From an uncultured Sphingomonadaceae bacterium (GTDB taxonomy: Bacteria; Pseudomonadota; Alphaproteobacteria; Sphingomonadales; Sphingomonadaceae): a stretch of DNA of 64,000 nucleotides. The notes under the pieces are model-generated. The model saw nothing but the letters and a program-made list of their open reading frames with translations, was not told where the DNA came from and made no database searches. The stretch spans positions 248,001 to 312,000 of the forward strand of contig CANLSQ010000003.1 of assembly GCA_947493955.1 (NCBI GenBank). Reading direction: 5' to 3'. Positions within the stretch are counted from its first letter, which is position 1, and each line of letters begins with the position of its first letter. The position numbers and the translations under genes are program-made. Shown here piece after piece: positions 1-7,785 of the stretch.

Positions 1-392
1 CCTGCCGAAGCAATCAGACCCAATGACCCGCCGTCTTTGTTCCGAAGGCACGCACATCGCTTGCGAAAGCAGAGCAAACTATATGCCAACCGCTTTGCAA
101 TTCTGCTTAAGTGACTGTATTTTGGGAATATCGGGAAGTTCGAATGTTCGCGGGTGTTGGGTCAACTTCCGAAAACGGCAAAAATTAGTTCAACCCGGCA
201 AGATTTTGCCGGACCCAGATTGTTTTGGGGATTGCCAGACAACTAACGTCCGCTTTCGGGATATTGCAGTCACATCGATGGCGTCCGCTTTGGGCGCAAA
301 AGCGGATATTGGGAAATCAAGTTAGGCAGCAGTCAGTTAGTTCGCGACCCAATGGCCGACTTTGCAAATGAACCAGCTTGTTCCATACCTTC
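1..392. other. Intergenic region with short palindromic repeats, no supported gene
   Basis: No recognisable gene lies here. A reading frame is open from the left edge to about position 325, but its translation is Cys/Arg/Ser-rich, resembles no family I know and runs through the palindromic repeat at 284-306, so I do not call it. It could be the degraded end of something to the left. The stretch holds a copy of GTCCGCTTTCGGGA at 248-261 and an inverted repeat at 284-306, both matched again at 1629-1651. Confidence 0.5.
284..306. repeat. Short inverted repeat (TCCGCTTT stem), left copy
   Basis: TCCGCTTT at 284-291 pairs perfectly with AAAGCGGA at 299-306 across a 7-base loop. The same 8-base stem recurs at 1630-1651 on the far side of the next two genes. 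A half copy, GTCCGCTTTCGGGA, lies at 248-261. This is seen directly. That it belongs to a dispersed extragenic repeat family of sphingomonads is inference. Confidence 0.6.
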
Positions 393-965
393 ATGATGAA
401 CGAAAAAGGATTCGTCGTAGTCTCTGGCTTACCCGCATCAGGTAAGACCACAATTGGTCGGTGGCTAGCAGAAGCTCTTGGCTGGCCGATCCTCGACAAA
501 GACGACTTTCTTGAAGCTGAGTTTGACAAGTTTTCTGCAATCGACATGGCTCGCAGACAACAATTAAGCCGCAAGAGCGACGCCATATTTGAACAGCGTG
601 CAAAAGGTCAGTCCTCTGGTGTACTGGTCTCATTCTGGCGACCATCAGATCAATTGGTATCATACGGAACTGCGACAGAGTGGATTTCCGAGCTGCAATC
701 GCCAGTCGTCGAACTTCATTGCCGGTGCGATCCAGCCGTGGCGCAAAAGCGATTCTCAAGCCGGACACGGCACCCAGGCCACAACGATGCCCTTCGACTT
801 GACGGCCTGGCGCGACAGTTTGATGAGCTTGCACCGCTGGGCCCACTAGGGATCTGGCCTTGCGTAACCATTGAAACAACCGACCTACGAGATATTGATA
901 CAGTCGGCGAGCGAGCGACTGAGGAAGTCCGGCGGCTTCTCTATTCCTTCGCGACCAAGGGGTGA
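393..965 (+). CDS. AAA family P-loop kinase (small-molecule kinase type)
   Basis: A 190-residue P-loop protein of the AAA_33/zeta-toxin/chloramphenicol-phosphotransferase kind. A hydrophobic strand near the N-terminus leads straight into the Walker A motif GLPASGKTT, followed by a LDKDDF segment of the type that places an acidic residue near the phosphate acceptor. An RFSSRTRHPGH segment past the middle resembles the Arg-rich lid of adenylate/gluconate-kinase-like enzymes. The substrate cannot be named. I prefer the ATG at 393 or 396; a TTG at 378 would add five residues. It is followed 57 bases later by a nucleotidyltransferase on the same strand, and the pair is bracketed by matching short palindromes. 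No antitoxin-like partner is visible upstream, so a toxin role is not supported. Confidence 0.75.
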   Translation: MMNEKGFVVVSGLPASGKTTIGRWLAEALGWPILDKDDFLEAEFDKFSAIDMARRQQLSRKSDAIFEQRAKGQSSGVLVSFWRPSDQLVSYGTATEWISELQSPVVELHCRCDPAVAQKRFSSRTRHPGHNDALRLDGLARQFDELAPLGPLGIWPCVTIETTDLRDIDTVGERATEEVRRLLYSFATKG

Positions 966-1022
966 ATAGCCTCTCTTGGCTTCTGAGGTTTCAATCGTGC
1001 GGGAAAGCGGTAGACCTGTTTA

Positions 1023-1580
1023 ATGAATCATGCTGTTCAAATCGAAACGATGCTTCGCAACGACCCACTGCGCTGGCACTTGCTTGAAATAGTTGCGGAG
1101 CTGGAGCTTCCCGATTGTTGGATCGCAGCTGGTTTTGTCAGAAATGCAGTCTGGGACTCGCTTCATGATCACACTCAAAGCCCATTGCTGAGCGATGTCG
1201 ACGTCATCTGGTTTGACCGCAGTGATGCAGACCAGGTTCGTGACCGGGAGATCGAGGAAAAGTTGCGCAGCGCTGAGCCATCGATCGACTGGTCGGTCAA
1301 GAACCAGGCCCGGATGCACGCGCGCAACGGAGACATACCGTACAAGTCTGCGACCGATGCGATGCGCTATTGGCCAGAAACAGCAACAGCAGTTGCGGCG
1401 AGGCGAGTCCGTTCGGATCGATGTGAAATCGCTTACCCGCTGGGCTTAGACGACCTTTTCCGGCTTGTGCTTCGCCCAACCAAGCAATTCGTCGCTCAAA
1501 AGCGATCGATTTTTGAGGAGCGGGTTCGAGCCAAGGCCTGGCTTCGCAATTGGCCTATGCTGACGATTGAAGGGTTTTAG
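1023..1580 (+). CDS. Nucleotidyltransferase family protein (DUF925 / NTP_transf_6 type)
   Basis: A 185-residue protein of the YjjM/DUF925 group, a branch of the polymerase-beta nucleotidyltransferase superfamily. The nucleotide-binding signature is visible as AAGFVRNAVWDSL near residue 37, followed by the metal-binding pair in SDVDVIWFD. An RVRSDRCEIAYPLGLDDLF segment lies in the C-terminal third, at the position where family members carry a conserved Pro-Gly/Leu-Asp-Leu-Phe stretch. The substrate of the family is unknown. It sits 57 bases after the kinase and probably shares its transcript. The length matches the family, and nothing looks broken. Confidence 0.85.
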   Translation: MNHAVQIETMLRNDPLRWHLLEIVAELELPDCWIAAGFVRNAVWDSLHDHTQSPLLSDVDVIWFDRSDADQVRDREIEEKLRSAEPSIDWSVKNQARMHARNGDIPYKSATDAMRYWPETATAVAARRVRSDRCEIAYPLGLDDLFRLVLRPTKQFVAQKRSIFEERVRAKAWLRNWPMLTIEGF

Positions 1581-1629
1581 ATGAGCTTTCACAGCAATTA
1601 AAATGATCGGATTTGACGCCAAACTTGTG

Positions 1630-1651
1630 TCCGCTTTCGGGATAAAGCGGA
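1630..1651. repeat. Short inverted repeat (TCCGCTTT stem), right copy
   Basis: TCCGCTTT at 1630-1637 pairs with AAAGCGGA at 1644-1651 across a 6-base loop. The stem is identical to that at 284-306, and the 14 bases GTCCGCTTTCGGGA at 1629-1642 repeat those at 248-261. It lies between convergent genes, where it could also act as a weak transcription end. Confidence 0.6.
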
Positions 1652-1716
1652 TACCATAATCACACATTTTATCGTTCGGTGGAACCGCATTACAACCGAG
1701 TCTGCTCAATCGAGCG

Positions 1717-2643
1717 TCATTCCACCTTCGGCTTGCGCGCTCGCAGTGCGACCAGCAGTCCGGCCATGGCAAGCAGCGCGCCGGCGGCTGGCAAAACGGT
1801 CCAGACATAACCTTCGAACAGCGTTGAAAGGATCATCGCGACGACTGGCACCAGCACGCTGGAATAGGCCGCTTTTCCGGCTCCGATTTCGCGCAGGAGC
1901 GCAAAATAGAGCGGAAAGGTGATTACCGAGCCGACAATGGCGAGATAGACGATGCCGCCAAGATAGGCGGCGCGCATTTCGATCACGGGCGGGCCGACAG
2001 TGATCCATGACAGTAATATATTGATCGCCGCACCCCAGAACATCGCCCATGCCAAAAGCGTCAGGATCGGATAGCTTTTCAGCCGCGGTAAGGCCTGCAT
2101 CACATTGGCGACCGACGCAGATAAAATACCCCCGACTGTTAACGCCACACCCAATATCACATCAGCCAATGTCGCCGGCGAGCTTTTATATTCGTGCCAG
2201 AAAAGCAAAGCGATGCCGACCGCTGCGATGGCGGATCCGGCTAAAAAAGGAGCATTTATCCGCTGGCCCAGAAAGATCCGGCCCAATATCGCATTGGGTA
2301 CCATCAACAGAGCGAACAGGACTGCAACCAAGCCGGAGGTAATGTATAGCTCGGCATTATAGACGAAGTTGAAGTTGAATGAGAATTGGGCAATGCCGAT
2401 CAAGACAGCCCAGAACTGCCCTTTCATGCCCAAACGGAATGGTAAGCGTTTGAAGCCAACCAGCACGAACATCGCTGCGGCTGCGATCAAGAACCGGTAG
2501 CTAACCGACCAGCTTGGCGGGACGTCTGAGATCTGGTCCTTGATCACCAGCCAGGTCGAACCCCAGATTAGGGAAACCAGCAGGAACGGGAGCAATATGC
2601 GCGGCGTAAGTAAACTGGTTTCGCCGCTGTCCGGCGCTGTCAT
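1717..2643 (-). CDS. EamA/DMT-family transporter
   Basis: A 308-residue inner-membrane protein with about ten hydrophobic segments in two repeated halves, the EamA layout. The LIWGSTWLVIK stretch in the first helix is the usual opening of this family, and the C-terminal half carries the second repeat followed by a short basic tail. Family members export amino acids, metabolites or drugs, and the substrate cannot be read here. The start overlaps the end of the threonine aldolase gene by four bases, so the two are translationally coupled. That suggests, but does not prove, an amino-acid-related substrate. Confidence 0.85.
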   Translation of the reverse strand: MTAPDSGETSLLTPRILLPFLLVSLIWGSTWLVIKDQISDVPPSWSVSYRFLIAAAAMFVLVGFKRLPFRLGMKGQFWAVLIGIAQFSFNFNFVYNAELYITSGLVAVLFALLMVPNAILGRIFLGQRINAPFLAGSAIAAVGIALLFWHEYKSSPATLADVILGVALTVGGILSASVANVMQALPRLKSYPILTLLAWAMFWGAAINILLSWITVGPPVIEMRAAYLGGIVYLAIVGSVITFPLYFALLREIGAGKAAYSSVLVPVVAMILSTLFEGYVWTVLPAAGALLAMAGLLVALRARKPKVE

Positions 2644-3641
2644 AAGGCCCGGATCGCCTCGGCCAACGGGCGGATGTCCTCCGCGCTCTGGTTCCAGCTT
2701 GTGACCAGCCGGGCCTGCCCTTCGCCCCAGTCATAGAAATCAAATCCGGCGGCGCGTAGGCTTTCCGCTTCGCTGGCGGATAATCTGATGAATATCTCGT
2801 TTGCTTCGACGGGATGAACTAACCGGCTGCTGGCTGCCTCGGCAATGATCTGCGCCCTGGCATTGGCTGCGCGCGCATTGTCCAGCCACAGGCCATCATT
2901 CAGCATCGCCAGTATCTGGGCGGCGAGATACCGTCCCTTGGACTGTAGATGCCCACCACGCTTGCGGCGGTAATGGGTTTCGCGGGCCAGTTCCGTGTCG
3001 AAAAAGACGAGCGCCTCTGCGCCCATGCCACCATTTTTGACAAAGCCAAAGCTAAGCGCATCAACGCCGACTTTCCATGTGATATCGGCCGGGTGACAGC
3101 CGAGAGTTGCAATCGCATTGGCAAAGCGCGCGCCATCCATATGCAAACCAAGTTTCCGCTGTTTGCAAACTTCCGCAACAGAAGAAACTTCGTCCGGCCT
3201 GTAAACCAGACCATATTCCGAGGCATTGGTCAGCGATACCGCGGCGGGCTGCACCTGGTGCACATCGTCGCGGATCGCCGCGCAGTGCTGATCTATGGTT
3301 TGCGCGGCAACTTTGGCACCTTCGCCATCCACCAGCATTAGCTTCGCCCCTCCAGTATAGAAACCGGGCGCCCCCGCTTCATCCTGTTCGATATGCGCTT
3401 CGCGGTGGCAGATTACCCCCTGATGGGGTTGGCACAGCGCCGCCAAAGCCAGCGAGTTGGCGGCTGTTCCCGTTGCCACCCACAAAACCTCGACGTTGGT
3501 TTCAAACAGGTTGGAAAAGGCGCCACTCAACTGCGCGCTCAAAGCATCGCCATCATAGGCGGTATCCTGATGGTTGGCTTCCGCCAAAGCTTCCATCACC
3601 TTGGGGTGAACGGAAGCAGCATTATCGGAGAAAAATCGCAT
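2640..3641 (-). CDS. ltaE: Low-specificity L-threonine aldolase-like PLP enzyme
   Basis: A beta-eliminating-lyase-family PLP enzyme expected to cleave threonine or another beta-hydroxy amino acid to glycine plus an aldehyde. The N-terminus MRFFSDNAASVHPKVMEAL is typical of the bacterial aldolases. LHMDGARFANA carries the conserved Asp that contacts the pyridine nitrogen, and SFGFVKNGGMGAEAL carries the Schiff-base lysine. I start at the ATG at 3641 (333 residues). An earlier in-frame ATG at 3728 would add 29 residues without homology. It overlaps the EamA transporter gene by four bases. Substrate range is not deducible. Confidence 0.85.
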   Translation of the reverse strand: MRFFSDNAASVHPKVMEALAEANHQDTAYDGDALSAQLSGAFSNLFETNVEVLWVATGTAANSLALAALCQPHQGVICHREAHIEQDEAGAPGFYTGGAKLMLVDGEGAKVAAQTIDQHCAAIRDDVHQVQPAAVSLTNASEYGLVYRPDEVSSVAEVCKQRKLGLHMDGARFANAIATLGCHPADITWKVGVDALSFGFVKNGGMGAEALVFFDTELARETHYRRKRGGHLQSKGRYLAAQILAMLNDGLWLDNARAANARAQIIAEAASSRLVHPVEANEIFIRLSASEAESLRAAGFDFYDWGEGQARLVTSWNQSAEDIRPLAEAIRAL

Positions 3642-3744
3642 AAGATGGCCATGCTGCGAACCAGCCGCCGCGTCAAGAATGTGATTGCGGGGAGCGCTAA
3701 GAATGTAACAGGCTTTACGTGGTCCCACCTACTTCAAGGGCAGA

Positions 3745-4236
3745 TCAACCAAGCCCAGCAGATACCTTATTCGATACTGTCATATCATTGTCTGCGACGC
3801 CCCTCAAACCCACTGGCTTATCAATTCCTACTCGAATATATTCAAACAGTTGAGCTATCTTCGTCATGGCTTTGTCGGTCAGCAATATGTACGGCTCATC
3901 ACCTATATGCTGTTCGTGATATAAAAACCCATCCGCGGACAGGAGATCGATGTAACGAAGCACCAGTTTTTCTGATATTTTTGCTTTTTCCGAAATTTCG
4001 GACAGTCGCAGCTTCGCTCCAGATCGCTTGGCTTCGTAGAGCTCAAGCAAAACATCCCAGATATTGCCTGTACAATATTCATCAGGAAAAACGCCAACTC
4101 TTGCTCTTCTAAGATCGATGGCAAACTGGCCAAGATCAATTTTTCCGATCGCTTGTTCCCATTGTTGGTTCTCAAGCCGCTCCAGTCTTTGCCGGATGTC
4201 TTCCAGTAACAAGATTTGATCGCGCGTTTGATCCAT
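3745..4236 (-). CDS. Winged-helix (MarR-like) DNA-binding protein
   Basis: About 163 residues. A coiled N-terminal stretch (DIRQRLERLENQ) is followed by a region around residues 60-130 that reads as a winged helix: a helix with LLELYEAKRSG, a recognition-helix candidate in ISEKAKISEKLVLRYIDLLSADG, and a strand/wing ending in LTDKAMTKIAQLFEYI. Such proteins are common in sphingomonads and seldom characterised. The start is the ATG at 4236, with GGAG seven bases upstream; an adjacent GTG at 4239 is possible. It diverges from the luxR-type gene across 174 bases and could regulate that gene, but no operator was identified. Confidence 0.65.
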   Translation of the reverse strand: MDQTRDQILLLEDIRQRLERLENQQWEQAIGKIDLGQFAIDLRRARVGVFPDEYCTGNIWDVLLELYEAKRSGAKLRLSEISEKAKISEKLVLRYIDLLSADGFLYHEQHIGDEPYILLTDKAMTKIAQLFEYIRVGIDKPVGLRGVADNDMTVSNKVSAGLG

Positions 4237-4410
4237 CACGTATCTCCGATAATGCAGGGGGGACTTTAACTTTTACCAAGTCACGTCAGCGAAAGGCCAA
4301 ATAGAGACAAGGCCAAGTGATGTTGTCACGCAAACAGGGGACAAGTTGAAAAATTTTGTAAATTGGCCTAGGCTTGATGCCGAAAAGTCACAACGTAAGT
4401 AGCAGGGGCC

Positions 4411-5151
4411 ATGGCTACGGAGAACCAGAACTTACATATCGGCGAACTTTTTCAGAGGATCGCTTCGCTATCCTCTCTCGCAGATATACTGGAGCTTGTT
4501 CGAATAGCCGTTATAAATCTTGGTGCCAACCGGACCAGCTATCATTTTACCCCAAAATTAAAATCGCAAACAGATCATATGGTTCAACTGGCAACCTATG
4601 GCTTTTCGAGAGAATGGCTTGGGCTATATGAAGAACCAGGTTTTCGACAAAATGACCCGATTCCGGACATAGTTATGCAGCATGGCGGGCCGATGTTGTG
4701 GCACGACGCCCTTGCCTTACGGCGATTGAATGAAAATGAGGAAAGGTTCGTCAGTCTACTTAAGGCACATGACCTGGATCAGGGGATAGGTATTCCCTTA
4801 TATGGCCCAAAAGGGCGTCATGCTTATTCGGCGTTCACGTTTGATCCTGTTCAACTTACGTATGATGAAGCTACTATAGCGACGGTAGCTGCGATCGCCA
4901 GCGCTGCGCATGTCAGAATATGCAATATTCTGGACAAGCAATATGAACCGCAGGTGCACTTGTCACAAAGAGAAACGCAAGTTATCCGGCTGATCGCACA
5001 TGGTCATTCGAATAAAGCGATAGCAGCAGACCTGGATATAGGAGGGTCAACCGCCGATACATATGTCCGCCGGGTCTTTGCAAAACTGGACGCCAGCGAC
5101 AGAATCAGTGCCTCCATCCGCGCCCTGGAACTTGGTATATTGCGGTTGTAG
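4411..5151 (+). CDS. LuxR-family acyl-homoserine-lactone receptor/regulator (solo)
   Basis: A 246-residue LuxR/TraR-type regulator: an N-terminal autoinducer-binding domain (about 1-165) and a C-terminal GerE helix-turn-helix (about 180-246, LSQRETQVIRLIAHGHSNKAIA). All six residues that are nearly invariant in AHL-binding members are present at TraR spacing: W69, Y73, D82, P83, W97 and G125 (TraR W57, Y61, D70, P71, W85, G113). It is therefore expected to bind an acyl-homoserine lactone. No luxI-type synthase lies in the window, so here it is a solo. I saw no perfect lux-box palindrome upstream. The downstream neighbour, convergent at only 10 bases, is a c-di-GMP enzyme. Confidence 0.88.
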   Translation: MATENQNLHIGELFQRIASLSSLADILELVRIAVINLGANRTSYHFTPKLKSQTDHMVQLATYGFSREWLGLYEEPGFRQNDPIPDIVMQHGGPMLWHDALALRRLNENEERFVSLLKAHDLDQGIGIPLYGPKGRHAYSAFTFDPVQLTYDEATIATVAAIASAAHVRICNILDKQYEPQVHLSQRETQVIRLIAHGHSNKAIAADLDIGGSTADTYVRRVFAKLDASDRISASIRALELGILRL

Positions 5152-5161
5152 CGCTTGGATA

Positions 5162-7513
5162 TCAGGCTTTTTTACGCTTTTGGCCCGCTGGTATCGGCGC
5201 ATCAGTTGCTGGCAAATAGATTGTTTCCACATTGGGAACAAACTGATCGGTAAGACGCAGATCGGTGCATTCTTCCAAGGCTTCGGCTTTTCCGTATAAA
5301 AAGCCCTGCACCTGATCACAGCCTTCCAGTCGCAATTCCTCGACCTGATCTTCGCGCTCCACACCTTCTGCCGTGGTTGTCATGCCGAGATTCTGCGCAA
5401 GGTTGATAACGGACCGGATAATTGCCCTGCAATCTTCGCGCGTATCGATTTCACTGACAAAACAGCGATCAATCTTGATCTTGTCGAACGGGAAACTGCG
5501 CAGATAATTCAGCGAGCTATATCCCGTCCCGAAATCATCCAATGATATCCGGATGCCAAGATCACGAAGCGTATGCAAGGTACGGATATTGGCATCGCTA
5601 TCTTGCATCAATATGCTCTCGGTTATCTCCAGTTCCAGCCGACCGGGGTCGACTCCGGAATGCGCGAGGGCATTGACAATCGTTGATACTAGGTTGGCGC
5701 TGCGCATTTGGGTGGGAGAGAGGTTTATTGCGATCGTCAGGTGGTCATCCCAGGCCGCAGCATCATCTAGCGCTTTGCGAATGACCCATTCTCCCAACTG
5801 CACGATCATGCCGGTTTCTTCGGCCACGGTGATGAATTCATCCGGCATGACAACGCCGCGCTCCGGATGTTCCCATCGCAGCAGCGCTTCATAGCCGGTC
5901 CTCTTTTGCGTCTTTAACTCCACCAGCGGCTGGTAGTGCAAGCGCATTTCATCTCGGCCCAGTGATGCCCGCAAATCGAGCTCCAGCCTACGTCGTGCCT
6001 GAGCGGCAACATCCATACCCTCTTCAAAACAAGCAACCCGGTTTCTGCCGGCCCCTTTTGCCGAGTAAAGTGCAAGATCGGCATATTTCAAAAGCTGGTT
6101 TGCATCGTCCATATCAGAATGCCATTCGGCCACGCCGACGCTGACTCCCGATATTACATTATGGTCATCGACCATGAACGGGCACCCAATTTGCTCGACA
6201 ATCTGATCCGCGACACCCCGTGCATCCTTGGCTCTTTCACCTGTCAACAGAAGAGCAAACTCGTCGCCGCCAATTCGGGCAAGCAGATCTCCTGGTCTCG
6301 ACAGTTTTTCGAGCCGCCGTGAAATCATTTGCAGCAACCTGTCGCCAATCGGATGCCCCAATGTATCATTGATCGTTTTGAAATGGTCCAAATCAAAGAA
6401 GATCAAAGCCACGTCATCGCCAGACTTGGCTCGATGGATCGTGCGATTGAGCGTTTCGGTAAACAAACGCCGGTTGGGTAAATCGGTCAGGCCGTCGAAA
6501 TGCGCCATGTAACTGACTTTGGCTTCTGCATTTTTTTGGGCTGTAATGTCTTCAATAACACCTCTCATCGCGATGTTTTCAGAATCAGGACCGCCTTCGT
6601 TAGCCCGCGCACTGACGGTCCACCATTGCAGTTCACCTTCCACTTCAACCGGGACGGTCAAGTCCCGAAAAGACCGCCCATTGGCGATATGATCAGCAAG
6701 CAGTTCGCGATGCTCTTCATCGTCCAGCAGGGAAACAAGCTTCATCCCGTTCATTACCTGTTTGGGCCGACGAAAAGCCTCGGCGAAGCGGTCGCAGACG
6801 TCAACAAGCCGGCCCTCTTCATCCAGAGAGAACAACCAGTTGGAAGCCTGTTCTTCAAAGTCGTTTAGCAGCAATTTTACTGTTTCAGCCGATTGCCGGA
6901 TTTCCTGACCGGCCAAAAGCTGTTTGGCAAAATTGTCGAATATATTGCCGCAATTTACATATAATACCGCTGCAAACATCGTCAGCAAAGCGATGGCAAG
7001 ATAGCTTTCTATCCCTCCGAGATAAAGCAGTCCGGCCGTCAGTCCAACGTAGATGATCAGGGTCCATGCACGGGAGGCCTCCGGAATATGTCGATATGAC
7101 ACAACCGCAGTGCTCATTTTACCAGCACCGATAATTGCCAGAAGCATCAGTTGAGCAGGTGTTGCCACCGGTAGAAGACAAGCAACCCCTGCACCCCACA
7201 TATGGGCATAGCCAGCTGCGTTAAATATGATGTGCTTTTTGAGTTTCAGCATTTCACCGCGAGGCAAATCCAGAGCTTTGGCCCGCTCAGCCAGTTGCAA
7301 GCGCCTGACGGAAAGATAGGCAAACATGCCATACCAGAGCAGATGCATGGCCATGGGGGCCTGATCAAAGAACAGAAACGATAAAATCGCGGCGTTTATG
7401 ATGTTGGCAAACACTGTCACACGAATGGACTTGCCATGTTCGGCAAGCTGCTCGCGCAATATCAAATCCTGATCGGAATCCCCCAGGTCGCTTGTCTTGT
7501 TTTTCGTCGTCAT
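5162..7513 (-). CDS. Membrane-bound GGDEF-EAL dual-domain protein (diguanylate cyclase/phosphodiesterase)
   Basis: A 783-residue protein for c-di-GMP turnover. An N-terminal membrane block with about six hydrophobic segments (about 31-190, MASE-like) is followed by a PAS-type region (about 215-335), a GGDEF domain (about 340-500) and an EAL domain (about 515-765). GGDEF is intact (residues 415-419) and preceded five residues upstream by the inhibitory I-site RPGD (406-409). EAL (542-544), DDFGTGYSSL and the following Lys/Glu motifs also look intact, so both activities are possible and the net direction cannot be read. It is monocistronic. The leader has an 8-bp inverted repeat and a hairpin covering the ribosome-binding site (listed separately). 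Confidence 0.92.
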   Translation of the reverse strand: MTTKNKTSDLGDSDQDLILREQLAEHGKSIRVTVFANIINAAILSFLFFDQAPMAMHLLWYGMFAYLSVRRLQLAERAKALDLPRGEMLKLKKHIIFNAAGYAHMWGAGVACLLPVATPAQLMLLAIIGAGKMSTAVVSYRHIPEASRAWTLIIYVGLTAGLLYLGGIESYLAIALLTMFAAVLYVNCGNIFDNFAKQLLAGQEIRQSAETVKLLLNDFEEQASNWLFSLDEEGRLVDVCDRFAEAFRRPKQVMNGMKLVSLLDDEEHRELLADHIANGRSFRDLTVPVEVEGELQWWTVSARANEGGPDSENIAMRGVIEDITAQKNAEAKVSYMAHFDGLTDLPNRRLFTETLNRTIHRAKSGDDVALIFFDLDHFKTINDTLGHPIGDRLLQMISRRLEKLSRPGDLLARIGGDEFALLLTGERAKDARGVADQIVEQIGCPFMVDDHNVISGVSVGVAEWHSDMDDANQLLKYADLALYSAKGAGRNRVACFEEGMDVAAQARRRLELDLRASLGRDEMRLHYQPLVELKTQKRTGYEALLRWEHPERGVVMPDEFITVAEETGMIVQLGEWVIRKALDDAAAWDDHLTIAINLSPTQMRSANLVSTIVNALAHSGVDPGRLELEITESILMQDSDANIRTLHTLRDLGIRISLDDFGTGYSSLNYLRSFPFDKIKIDRCFVSEIDTREDCRAIIRSVINLAQNLGMTTTAEGVEREDQVEELRLEGCDQVQGFLYGKAEALEECTDLRLTDQFVPNVETIYLPATDAPIPAGQKRKKA

Positions 7514-7518
7514 TAAAT

Positions 7519-7535
7519 CCCCACGTCACGCGGGG
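7519..7535 (-). promoter_or_regulatory. Hairpin overlapping the ribosome-binding site of the GGDEF-EAL gene
   Basis: On the minus strand CCCCGCGTGACGTGGGG can fold with CCCC/GGGG and CGT/ACG pairs and a G-U pair between them. The GGGGA of its 3' arm is the only Shine-Dalgarno-like sequence before the ATG at 7513. Folding would hide the site, so translational control is conceivable. The structure is seen; the role is inferred. Confidence 0.35.
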
Positions 7536-7545
7536 TAGCGGAAAA

Positions 7546-7589
7546 CTGTAAATATTTTACTATTTTCCCTATTTTACATAGATTTACAG
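7546..7589 (-). promoter_or_regulatory. AT-rich promoter region with 8-bp inverted repeat upstream of the GGDEF-EAL gene
   Basis: CTGTAAAT at 7546-7553 and ATTTACAG at 7582-7589 form a perfect inverted repeat. Between them ATTTTAC occurs twice, at 7554-7560 and 7571-7577, 17 bases apart. The block is clearly more AT-rich than its surroundings and sits 33-76 bases before the start codon, where a promoter and operator are expected. No regulator can be assigned. Confidence 0.35.
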
Positions 7590-7605
7590 ATTGCCGACTG
7601 AGCGA

Positions 7606-7785
7606 CTAACGCTTCTTCGCTATCTTGAGCTTATCGGCTTTCGCGCGCTTTTTGATTGATTCTTCGCTGCGGGTGAGCGCCTTGGAGATTGCTTTCAGGG
7701 TCATGCCCTTTTTGGCAAAAGCATGGAGCTTTTGAATTTCTTCGCTGTTCCAAGGCTGTTTGTGTCGTACGAAATGTTCTTTCAT
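7606..7785 (-). CDS. Small HTH (SANT/Myb-like) protein
   Basis: A 59-residue basic protein starting MKEHFVRHKQPW. Residues 12-50 read as a small three-helix DNA-binding unit (PWNSEEIQKLHAFAKKGMT, then a helix with LKAISKALTRSEESIKKRA), similar to SANT/Myb-like or GcrA-like heads, with a Lys/Arg-rich tail. The ATG shares bases with the stop codon of the photolyase-like gene (TAATG), and GGAG lies five bases upstream, so translation is probably coupled. It could regulate the upstream genes or bind DNA as their accessory. Neither is shown. Confidence 0.65.
   Translation of the reverse strand: MKEHFVRHKQPWNSEEIQKLHAFAKKGMTLKAISKALTRSEESIKKRAKADKLKIAKKR

Noticed and set aside
23-325. 100-residue frame at the left edge
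   Set aside because: Composition is unlike the neighbours, there is no ribosome-binding site, and it runs through the palindromic repeat. No family is recognised.
393-965. Zeta-type toxin
   Set aside because: The P-loop kinase core fits, but no epsilon-like antitoxin lies upstream and the rest of the toxin signature is not visible.
3393-4112. 239-residue plus-strand frame
   Set aside because: It is antisense to the threonine aldolase and winged-helix genes, both of which have clear motifs.
4240-4410. lux box before the LuxR-type gene
   Set aside because: I looked for a 20-base dyad of the lux type and found no convincing match.
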